From positions 1 to 10,914 of the forward strand of contig CAZZKG010000089.1 in NCBI GenBank assembly GCA_964654825.1: a stretch of DNA of 10,914 bases, given 5' to 3'. The position numbers and the translations under genes were made by a program. Below the pieces are notes generated by a model, which saw nothing but the letters and a program-made list of their open reading frames with translations, was not told where the DNA came from and made no database searches. This document shows, piece after piece, positions 1-6,052 of the stretch (positions are counted from its first letter, which is position 1; every line of letters begins with the position of its first letter). The DNA comes from CAZZKG01 sp964654825. Its GTDB lineage: Bacteria; Gemmatimonadota; CAZMKB01.

Positions 1-236
1 ATACCCACTGAAAGGAAAATAAATAGAAATATATAAACTATTCTACTCACTGTTACCTCCGGACCGTTTAAATTTTTCTTGAATTAGCACTCCGTGATAT
101 AAAACACAAAAAGGAAGGCGCCAGGTCTTAAAAGCTTGGTGTATAGATTCCCTTGTCAACAGGTTAGACTGATACATGATTGTTACCACTTGAATCAAAT
201 TGAACTATGAGGAGAATCTCTTAATACAAATATCTT
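1..236. other. AT-rich non-coding left edge
   Basis: This stretch lies downstream of the leftward beta-helix gene and reaches the window edge. I see no convincing open reading frame, RNA gene or GC-rich hairpin followed by a T run on either strand. A TGATATAAA string on the plus strand near 95-103 resembles an extended -10 box but has no -35 partner at a proper distance and would only read into the antisense of the neighbouring gene. Confidence 0.5.
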
Positions 237-2399
237 CTAAGGAACAACAAAAAATTCGAATTCGCCCTCATCAAAAATATAATCTGGATAAATACCCACC
301 TTCACGCGATAAATGTAAGGACCACCAAAAACAATGTTCTGAGGAATTTTCTGAGTGAAATGAGCTGAAAAACTACCGTACGGGCCAAGGAGAGCGTCGA
401 TAGGTCCCAATAAGGGTGAATATAGATCACCCCAGGGTGTTTCGCCTTCAGTCCATCCTTGAAAGCTGATTAACTCGTCTGTGTTGTTTTCTACATCTAC
501 GGTAAATCCCATACGTTTGCCCACCTGAAAAACAGAACCGTCGGGTACTACTGTTATCTCGATAGGGGGGTGGGCCCCTTGATGGTAATAATAGGCACCC
601 ATGTCAGCTCTTGTTCCATCAGGGTCCGGTGGGCTTTCCGGATCTCCCGCGTCGATGCAGGGTGAAAAATACTGAAGATGGTAATCAAATGGCTCTCCTC
701 CTAAAAACAATGGATCCTCTGAAATATCACCAGGTCCAGGAGAACATCCCCAGTAATCTCCACCTTCGTTATCCCATACATCATTGTACCCGAGACCAGG
801 ATCTTCAAGCCCACACCATATACCTCCCCCCCCGGTGTTACTGGCAATGATGTTGTTCACTATAGTAGTACCCGTATATGCCCAGAACGATATTCCACCA
901 CCTGAACCTGCGCTGTTCCCAACGATTGTGTTGTTGATAATCTCGGCGTAAGAGTAATGGACGCTGATTCCACCTCCGATATAGGAAACATTGTGGCCAA
1001 ATATAACGTTTCGCTCTATGAGAGGAGAACCTCCTCTGCATTCAATGCCACCTCCGCTTGTGTCATCTGGAGTTCTTGGAGCATCAGACATGTTTCCATA
1101 AATGATATTGTTGCGGATTGTGGGTGATGCCTCATCACTATAAACTCCTCCTCCGTAATATCCCCACGCTCCCCACGAAACCCCTCCGCCATTGGTGATC
1201 GTAAAACCTTCAAGAATTGCATCACGTCCTTCTCCTGAAACAAACATAACACAACTTGTGCTGTCTGGATGATCAGGATCACTTCCATCAATAATTGTAA
1301 CCTCCGGTCCATCGATACTTCTTACGAGAACTTCTTTACCTCTGAAGTTGACGTTCTCGACATATGTGCCAGCTGAGACGAATATCCGGTTACCATCGCT
1401 CGAACTGTCTATGGCTTCCTGAATTGTTGGAAAATCTTCAGGAACTAAGATGACTCCTTCCTGATGAAAATAGTATGCACCCATGTCAGCTCTTGTTCCA
1501 TCAGGGTCCTGTGGGCTTTCCGGATCTCCCGCGTCGATGCAGGGTGAATTATATTCAAGATGGTAATCGAAGGGATCACCCCCTATCCAGAGAGGATCCA
1601 TTGAGATATCACCGAAGCCGGGATCACAACTCAAGTAATCCCCGTCCAGATTATTCCACACATCGTTGAATCGTATATCGGGAACTTCCGCTCCACACCA
1701 GATCCCTCCCCCACCCAGGTTCCATGCAATGATATTGTTCGTTATTGTCGAACTCCCGTATCTCCAGAATGATATCCCACCACCCCATCCGGCACTATTG
1801 CCTACAATGGTATTATTGACAATGTCAGCATCGCAAAAACTGATTCCTATCCCACCGCCTATATAGGAAACACCTTGACCACAAATCAGATTTCTCTCAA
1901 TGAGCGGAGAGCCGTAGAAACAGTAGATGCCACCACCACTCGTATCCTCCGGAGTCCTGTTGTTCATGTTCCCTGTGATGATGTTGTTACGAATCGTTGG
2001 TGATGTTCCAAAAGTATAGGCACCACCGCCGTAGAATCCCCAATCTCCACGGGAAACACCACCGCCGGCTGTGAGTGTAAAGCCGTCTACGACAGCGTCA
2101 CGTCCCTCACCTGAAACAAACATGACACAACTTGTACTGTCTGGATGATCCGGATTACTTCCATCGATAGTTGTTACCTCTGGACCATCGATACTTTTTA
2201 GAAGGACCTCCTTCCCATGAAAGTTTATATTTTCTACATACGTACCTGGTTCAACGTAAATTGTATCTCCGTTATTAGATGTGTCTACTGCATCCTGTAT
2301 AGTAGGTGAATCGCCAGGAACATAAATGATTTCAGCACTCATGGAGGTTACAATAAACAAGAAAATAGTAATTAAGGTCAAAGTTGCTCGCGAAACCAT
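237..2399 (-). CDS. Secreted tandem right-handed parallel beta-helix protein
   Basis: This is a 720-residue protein of unknown specific function, probably exported and carbohydrate- or surface-related; that role is inference from the fold. The start chosen is the ATG at 2399, because AAAGGAG sits 5 nt upstream; an in-frame start 15 nt earlier lacks such a site. Residues 1-22 form a signal peptide (basic Arg4, hydrophobic core, SMSA cleavage). Two modules follow, about 23-314 and 315-608. Each opens with a VPxDxPTIQ(D/E)A(V/I)D stretch and GTYVEN, has repeated N-N-I/T-I and GGGI turns typical of DUF1565/NosD-like beta-helix proteins, and closes with SPCIDAGDPESP and ADMGAYY. The last ~110 residues are a separate beta-rich domain ending in FEFFVVP, which I do not recognise. 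No obvious type IX sorting domain or C-terminal anchor is visible. The gene stands alone, divergent from the next operon. It could alternatively be a polysaccharide lyase-like enzyme, but I see no catalytic signature. Confidence 0.85.
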   Translation of the reverse strand: MVSRATLTLITIFLFIVTSMSAEIIYVPGDSPTIQDAVDTSNNGDTIYVEPGTYVENINFHGKEVLLKSIDGPEVTTIDGSNPDHPDSTSCVMFVSGEGRDAVVDGFTLTAGGGVSRGDWGFYGGGAYTFGTSPTIRNNIITGNMNNRTPEDTSGGGIYCFYGSPLIERNLICGQGVSYIGGGIGISFCDADIVNNTIVGNSAGWGGGISFWRYGSSTITNNIIAWNLGGGGIWCGAEVPDIRFNDVWNNLDGDYLSCDPGFGDISMDPLWIGGDPFDYHLEYNSPCIDAGDPESPQDPDGTRADMGAYYFHQEGVILVPEDFPTIQEAIDSSSDGNRIFVSAGTYVENVNFRGKEVLVRSIDGPEVTIIDGSDPDHPDSTSCVMFVSGEGRDAILEGFTITNGGGVSWGAWGYYGGGVYSDEASPTIRNNIIYGNMSDAPRTPDDTSGGGIECRGGSPLIERNVIFGHNVSYIGGGISVHYSYAEIINNTIVGNSAGSGGGISFWAYTGTTIVNNIIASNTGGGGIWCGLEDPGLGYNDVWDNEGGDYWGCSPGPGDISEDPLFLGGEPFDYHLQYFSPCIDAGDPESPPDPDGTRADMGAYYYHQGAHPPIEITVVPDGSVFQVGKRMGFTVDVENNTDELISFQGWTEGETPWGDLYSPLLGPIDALLGPYGSFSAHFTQKIPQNIVFGGPYIYRVKVGIYPDYIFDEGEFEFFVVP
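576..1457 (-). repeat. Second copy of internal beta-helix module (882 bp)
   Basis: This encodes the C-proximal ~294-residue module of the beta-helix protein. It aligns with the upstream copy at 1458-2333 over its full length, with one 6-bp (two-codon) insertion. By eye the protein modules are roughly 70-75 % identical, but some blocks are nearly identical in DNA. For example, the ~67 bases from 601 differ from those starting at 1483 at one position. Confidence 0.8.
1458..2333 (-). repeat. First copy of internal beta-helix module (876 bp)
   Basis: This encodes the N-proximal ~292-residue module, directly after the signal peptide. Matching landmarks sit 876 bp apart in the first half (1222 versus 2098) and 882 bp apart in the second half (601 versus 1483). 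That shift places the two-codon indel in the middle of the module, near the RTP(E/D)DTSGGGI segment. Confidence 0.8.
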
Positions 2400-2404
2400 G
2401 ACAA

Positions 2405-2411
2405 CTCCTTT
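2405..2411 (-). promoter_or_regulatory. Ribosome binding site of the beta-helix gene
   Basis: On the minus strand the sequence is AAAGGAG, followed by 5 nt and then ATG at 2399. This decides the start in favour of 2399 over the in-frame codon at 2414, which lies upstream of the site. Confidence 0.75.
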
Positions 2412-2449
2412 CACTTTGTGTGAATCCTATGGATAAACACTCAAATATT

Positions 2450-2478
2450 ATTGTATCATTTTCCCAAATTGATGTCAA
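2450..2478 (-). promoter_or_regulatory. Sigma-70 promoter of the beta-helix gene
   Basis: On the minus strand TTGACA (2478-2473) is followed by a 17-nt spacer and TACAAT (2455-2450). A TG one base upstream of the hexamer makes an extended -10 (TGATACAAT). The expected transcript start near 2443 leaves a leader of about 44 nt. The match is 6/6 and 5/6 at the optimal spacing, so this is a strong housekeeping-type promoter. Confidence 0.8.
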
Positions 2479-2480
2479 GC

Positions 2481-2512
2481 GATTTTCCTATGATTTTCCT
2501 ATGATCTTCTAT
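2481..2512. repeat. 11-bp direct repeats next to the -35 box
   Basis: GATTTTCCTAT occurs at 2481-2491 and again at 2492-2502. A decayed third unit, GATCTTCTAT, follows at 2503-2512. The array ends 3 bp from the -35 hexamer of the leftward promoter, occupying about -39 to -70 of that promoter. The 11-bp period is close to one helical turn, so the units face the same side. It could be an activator or repressor site, or an UP-element-like A-tract array on the minus strand. Confidence 0.55.
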
Positions 2513-2731
2513 ATTTTAATATTCTCATTGAGATAAAAGCGCATCATTAAGAAGGATTCTCGATTCAAATAGATTTTGAAATATTATCCCGATAGGGGGA
2601 AAAACCGGCACCGAAATAACATTTATTGGGCGATCAATCACGTTTAACTGGAAGGGTGGATTTCGTGAAACGAGAGCATTGATTCCCTGCAATCAGTCTC
2701 AAGAAAAATTTCTCTTATCAAAAAAACTGAT

Positions 2732-2760
2732 TTGCATATCAGATAGGCAGAAATTAAATT
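2732..2760 (+). promoter_or_regulatory. Weak candidate promoter of the glycosyltransferase operon
   Basis: The best fit upstream of the operon is TTGCAT (2732-2737), a 17-nt spacer and TAAATT (2755-2760). It matches consensus at only 3/6 and 4/6 and lacks the extended -10 TG seen at the other promoters here. The -35 lies in the loop and right arm of a small inverted repeat. Other AT-rich strings (2763-2778) could serve as a -10 but lack a -35. Confidence 0.25.
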
Positions 2761-2791
2761 TCGATAATAATATATAACTGGTGAAGTGCTT

Positions 2792-3505
2792 ATGAAGATC
2801 CTCATAATTATTCCGACATACAACGAGTGTGAAAACATACGCACACTGATTGACACCGTACTCGAACAGGACGAGAGGATAGAGATCCTGGTGGTTGATG
2901 ACAACTCGCCCGATGGCACCGCGCGTATCGTAAGTGAGTTGCAAGAGAAAAACGACCGTATCCACCTCATTAAACGATCCGGCAAGCTTGGGCTCGGTTC
3001 AGCTTACATAACAGGTTTCAAATATGCCCTGGGTGAGGGTTACGATGTCATTTTCGAGATGGATGCCGATTTCTCCCACGATCCGAAGTACCTGCCGGAT
3101 TTCCTCCAGGCAATCGGATCGAGCGATATCGTTATCGGCTCACGGTATCTTAATGGTGTGAATGTTATCAACTGGCCTCTGATGAGGCTCGTTCTGAGCA
3201 CCGGTGCGAGTTTTTACACGAGAACAATAACCGGTATGCCCATAAAAGATCCAACGAGCGGTTTCAAATGCTTCAGACGGGAAGTGCTGGAGAACCTCAA
3301 CCTGGACCGGATCGACTCCGACGGTTATTCCTTCCAGATAGAGGTGAGCTACAAGGCCTGGAAACGCGGCCACAAACTGACCGAAATCCCCATCATCTTC
3401 ATTGACCGAAACCGGGGCGCTTCGAAGATGAACAAACGAATCATCCTGGAAGCCATCTTCATGGTCTGGTGGTTGAGGATCCAGAGTGTGCTGGGTATTC
3501 TGTAA
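2792..3505 (+). CDS. Polyprenol (dolichol)-phosphate mannosyltransferase-like GT2
   Basis: The 237-residue enzyme belongs to the GT2 family of Dpm1-like polyprenol monophosphomannose synthases. By family knowledge it transfers mannose (or another hexose) from a nucleotide sugar to polyprenyl phosphate at the cytoplasmic face. Visible motifs in order are PTYNE (8-12), VVDDNSPDGT (34-43), KLGLG, DADFSHDP (91-98, the metal-binding DxD), GSRY, DPTSGFKCFRR, GYSFQIE and the final FxDRxxGxSKM segment. There is no C-terminal membrane domain, so it is the soluble type. The start is the ATG at 2792, with GGTGA 7 nt upstream; a GTG two codons earlier is possible but poorly placed. It heads a three-gene operon, and its stop lies 3 nt before the next start. 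The donor sugar cannot be told from sequence alone; glucose or another hexose remains possible. Confidence 0.88.
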   Translation: MKILIIIPTYNECENIRTLIDTVLEQDERIEILVVDDNSPDGTARIVSELQEKNDRIHLIKRSGKLGLGSAYITGFKYALGEGYDVIFEMDADFSHDPKYLPDFLQAIGSSDIVIGSRYLNGVNVINWPLMRLVLSTGASFYTRTITGMPIKDPTSGFKCFRREVLENLNLDRIDSDGYSFQIEVSYKAWKRGHKLTEIPIIFIDRNRGASKMNKRIILEAIFMVWWLRIQSVLGIL

Positions 3506-3508
3506 GGA

Positions 3509-4900
3509 ATGAATTTCCTCTCGAAACACAGACGGTTTCTATTCCTCCTCAATGACGGAATAGTGGTGGTGATATCCTGGTTGGCCGCCATCTACATCCG
3601 GCACGGCCAACTCGTTCTCCTGCCTCCGTACAGGACATCATCAACATATCTGATCTATCTGACGGTACTCGAAGTCGTCGTGCTCGGGGTTTATTACGTG
3701 ATGAGAGTATACCAGGAATTCTATTCCCCCATCGACCGGGTTGTCAGATCAACCGTGATTGTGTTCCTTCTGACGAACCTGCTTTCATTTTACTTCCAGG
3801 ACTTCGCTCACTCGAGGCTCGTCATCATTATGTTTTCATCAGTGCTCCTGCTCCTGGCCTCAGCCTGGCGAATCGGTTTCTTTCTCTTCAACTCCACGGA
3901 GCTGGGCAAAAGTGTTTTCCAGAGACGAACAGTGATCATCGGGACAGGAAAGGATGCGGAAACCCTATGTGATCAGATCAGTATCCTTTCGTCTTCACCA
4001 TTCAAGCTGTATGGAGTAATCACCACCGATCAGATGAACAGGGATAAATTTTGCGGACTCCCCGTTCTCGGGAGTGTCATCGGGTTGAGAAAGATCATCG
4101 AAGACCTCGGGATCGACGAGATTATTATCACGCAGGATCAGGTTTCTCCACCGATGCTCTGGAAACTGATGGCCCAGATCGAGCAGACCGGAGCATCGAT
4201 CAAAATAGTTCCATGGGGATTGGAAGATTCCCTTGCCGGTTCTGACCTGGATGAACTGAGATCCGATATCCCGGCCATAGAATTTCTCATCGACCCCATC
4301 TCAGGATGGCAGAAACTCACCAAAAGAATCGTCGATGTTTTCATCGCCTCACTGTTACTCGTGCTGTTGAGTCCGTTGTTCATCATCATCGCCCTTCTGA
4401 TCAAGAGAGAATCGAAAGGATCGGTATTCTATTTTCAGAAACGGCTCGGCAGGCATGGCGAACCGTTTGAACTGGTGAAATTCAGAACCATGAAGCAGAG
4501 TGCTGAGGCAAAGACCGGTCCTGTCTGGGCTGAGAGAGACGATGCCAGAGCTACGAAAGTCGGTTCAAAGCTGAGGCAGCTGGGAATCGATGAACTCCCA
4601 CAGCTCTTCAATATTGTACGCGGTGAGATGAGTCTCGTCGGACCGAGACCCGAGCGGCCGTTTTTCGCCGAACGATATCACGAACTCAGACAACGGCGTT
4701 TATCGGTGAAACCGGGGATCACAGGTCTTGCTCAAATCTCGAGCAGATATGAACTCAGCGTCGAGGAAAAAGTGAGATATGATCTTTATTACATTCAAAA
4801 TTTTTCGCTGAGTCTCGATCTTGTTCTTCTCCTGAGAACACTTACTATCGTCATACGTGAAGAACTGATTTCTCTGCAGAAAAGGAGAGCTGACGGATGA
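3509..4900 (+). CDS. Polyprenyl-phosphate glycosylphosphotransferase (WbaP-like)
   Basis: This 463-residue membrane enzyme has the layout of large polyprenyl-phosphate hexose-1-phosphate transferases, which start lipid-linked glycan synthesis by moving a sugar-1-phosphate from a nucleotide sugar to undecaprenyl phosphate. Four membrane segments (about 10-30, 46-65, 80-97, 103-127) precede a Rossmann-like domain with a VIIGTGKDAE nucleotide-binding turn (142-151). A re-entrant hydrophobic segment (about 277-297) leads into the bacterial sugar transferase domain. There KFRTM, ATKVGSKLRQLGIDELPQL with the catalytic Asp361-Glu362 pair, RGEMSLVGPRPERP and KPGITGLAQ are intact. The ATG follows the upstream stop by 3 nt. 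The only GGA overlaps that spacer and is too close for a normal ribosome site, so coupling is likely. Its last codon overlaps dapF (ATGA). Sugar specificity is unknown. Confidence 0.9.
   Translation: MNFLSKHRRFLFLLNDGIVVVISWLAAIYIRHGQLVLLPPYRTSSTYLIYLTVLEVVVLGVYYVMRVYQEFYSPIDRVVRSTVIVFLLTNLLSFYFQDFAHSRLVIIMFSSVLLLLASAWRIGFFLFNSTELGKSVFQRRTVIIGTGKDAETLCDQISILSSSPFKLYGVITTDQMNRDKFCGLPVLGSVIGLRKIIEDLGIDEIIITQDQVSPPMLWKLMAQIEQTGASIKIVPWGLEDSLAGSDLDELRSDIPAIEFLIDPISGWQKLTKRIVDVFIASLLLVLLSPLFIIIALLIKRESKGSVFYFQKRLGRHGEPFELVKFRTMKQSAEAKTGPVWAERDDARATKVGSKLRQLGIDELPQLFNIVRGEMSLVGPRPERPFFAERYHELRQRRLSVKPGITGLAQISSRYELSVEEKVRYDLYYIQNFSLSLDLVLLLRTLTIVIREELISLQKRRADG
4882..4887 (+). promoter_or_regulatory. 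Ribosome binding site of dapF inside the upstream gene
   Basis: AAGGAG lies 9 nt before the dapF ATG at 4897 and within the last codons of the sugar transferase gene. The start and the upstream stop share ATGA, so dapF has both its own site and the geometry for reinitiation. Confidence 0.7.
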
Positions 4901-5736
4901 ACGTTTCATTCGTGAAGATGAGCGGGGCCGGTAATGACTTCCTCGTCCTCGACAATCGCGACGGCAGGTACGACGTTTTTAATCGAGATATGATACGTGA
5001 CCTCTGTGAGAGAAGGACCGGCGTAGGCGCTGATGGCCTGATTCTGATAGAAGGTGACCAGGAGAGGGATTTTTTCATGCGCTATTTCAACAGCGATGGG
5101 GGGGAAGCCGAGATGTGTGCCAACGGAGCACGATGTGCCGTCCTCTTCGCTTCTCGTCTGTTCCAGGGACAGGCCGTTTTTCAATTCGGGACCAAGACAG
5201 GGACGCACGGGGGCAGGGTACTGAAATCGGGTGTTGATGCTCATGTCGAGATAGGCATGCCGCCCCCCTCCCGGATCTCCCTCTCGGAGAAGCTCACCCT
5301 GGAAAATGAGACTCTCACGTACGGTTTTATTGTTGTCGGGGTACCGCATGTTGTTGTACACACCGATGAAGAGGTAGAGAAGGCCCGAGTGAAGGAATTG
5401 GGGAGTCTGGTCAGGTACCACGAACGATACAGGCCGACAGGTACAAACGTGAACTTCTTCGAGGTTCAGTCCGGGAATACAATCCTGGTACGGACGTATG
5501 AGAGAGGTGTCGAGGATGAAACTCTTGCCTGCGGCACAGGAGCGACCGCTTCCGCCATTCTTTCAACACTCTGGGGGTACACAAAACCTCCCGTGTCGTG
5601 CCTCACTAGAGGAGGAGCGGTCCTCACCGTTTCTTTCGATCACTCATCACCCGACATACCACCGCCCGACACGATCTCATCTCTCACCCTCAGGGGAGAG
5701 GCGAAAGTGGTTTATGAGGGGGTCCTGTCCCGATAA
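4897..5736 (+). CDS. dapF: Diaminopimelate epimerase
   Basis: The 279-residue protein is diaminopimelate epimerase, which interconverts LL- and meso-diaminopimelate in the cytoplasm for lysine and peptidoglycan synthesis. It works without a cofactor, using two cysteines as acid/base. Visible are SGAGNDF (9-15), TGVGADG (41-47), NSDGGEAEMCANGARC with catalytic Cys74, PTGTNVNF, YERGVEDE and LACGTGATAS with catalytic Cys212. Length is normal for the family (about 270-285). MCANG replaces the commoner MCGNG, a substitution outside the catalytic cysteine. The gene overlaps the sugar transferase by 4 nt and closes the operon, so a cell-wall precursor enzyme is co-expressed with lipid-carrier glycan enzymes. 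Confidence 0.95.
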   Translation: MNVSFVKMSGAGNDFLVLDNRDGRYDVFNRDMIRDLCERRTGVGADGLILIEGDQERDFFMRYFNSDGGEAEMCANGARCAVLFASRLFQGQAVFQFGTKTGTHGGRVLKSGVDAHVEIGMPPPSRISLSEKLTLENETLTYGFIVVGVPHVVVHTDEEVEKARVKELGSLVRYHERYRPTGTNVNFFEVQSGNTILVRTYERGVEDETLACGTGATASAILSTLWGYTKPPVSCLTRGGAVLTVSFDHSSPDIPPPDTISSLTLRGEAKVVYEGVLSR

Positions 5737-5796
5737 CGGCTGTTTTGACCGGTGCATACATTCCCCTGCCAGCCACTTTTCTCGAAAATATTCTGA

Positions 5797-5816
5797 TTCC
5801 GGTATGAAAGCCGGAA
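5797..5816 (+). terminator. Possible weak terminator hairpin after dapF
   Basis: TTCCGG (5797-5802) and CCGGAA (5811-5816) form a 6-bp stem with an 8-nt loop, 61 nt after the dapF stop. A pyrimidine-rich CTCTTCTCTCC follows rather than a T run, so intrinsic termination would be weak. A second small stem (CCCC at 5869-5872, GGGG at 5880-5883) lacks a T run as well. Confidence 0.25.
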
Positions 5817-5909
5817 GCTCTTCTCTCCGTGTTCCGTTCCTTCGCACGTGCCACATATGAGGTGTTTTCCCCCGGAACAGGGGTTACATCACTTTAAAAA
5901 ATATTTCGG

Positions 5910-5938
5910 TTTACTTTATGGGCATTTTGTGATACAAT
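5910..5938 (+). promoter_or_regulatory. Extended -10 promoter upstream of the AAA+ gene
   Basis: TTTACT (5910-5915, 4/6) is followed by a 17-nt spacer and TACAAT (5933-5938, 5/6), preceded by TG one base upstream (TGATACAAT). The same extended -10 string occurs in the beta-helix promoter. It points into the scaffold gap and so towards the AAA+/TPR/peptidase cluster. Confidence 0.6.
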
Positions 5939-5944
5939 ACCTGA

Positions 5945-5952
5945 GGTGGAGG
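5945..5952 (+). promoter_or_regulatory. Ribosome-site-like GGTGGAGG at gap edge
   Basis: GGTGGAGG directly abuts the first N. If it is the ribosome site of the AAA+ gene, the start codon lies just inside the gap. The predicted transcript start near 5945 would then give a very short leader, so this remains tentative. Confidence 0.3.
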
Positions 5953-6052
5953 NNNNNNNNNNNNNNNNNNNNNNNNNNNNNNNNNNNNNNNNNNNNNNNN
6001 NNNNNNNNNNNNNNNNNNNNNNNNNNNNNNNNNNNNNNNNNNNNNNNNNNNN
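5953..6052. other. Scaffold gap of 100 N
   Basis: Exactly 100 unknown bases mark a scaffolding join. A round 100 is a common placeholder, so the true length may differ. The gap removes the N-terminus of the AAA+ gene. Translations running through it carry no information. Confidence 0.98.

Larger units (their letters stand above)
2400..2791. other. Divergent AT-rich intergenic region
   Basis: This ~390-bp stretch separates the leftward beta-helix gene from the rightward glycosyltransferase operon. It holds the leftward promoter, its ribosome site and the 11-bp repeats in its left half. The right half contains a small inverted repeat (CTGAT at 2727-2731, ATCAG at 2738-2742, 6-nt loop) and AT-rich DNA up to the ribosome site of the next gene. 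Short open frames on the minus strand overlap the glycosyltransferase gene and resemble no family I know. I see no RNA gene. Confidence 0.6.
5737..5952. other. Intergenic region between dapF and the scaffold gap
   Basis: About 216 known bases separate dapF from the gap. I see no gene here. The stretch holds the weak hairpins described after dapF and, at its right end, a good promoter followed by a purine-rich ribosome-site-like sequence at the very edge of the gap. Confidence 0.5.

Noticed and set aside
79..103. Plus-strand promoter near the left edge (TGATATAAA)
   Set aside because: The nearest -35-like TTGAAT is only 13 nt away, and nothing coding follows on that strand.
5121..5125. Glycine-to-alanine change after the catalytic cysteine of DapF (MCANG)
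   Set aside because: Both catalytic cysteines and all other motifs are intact, and this position is not catalytic, so there is no reason to infer loss of function.
4906..5421. A 171-codon open frame antisense to dapF
   Set aside because: It lies wholly inside dapF, has no recognisable domain or ribosome site, and dapF on the other strand is certain.
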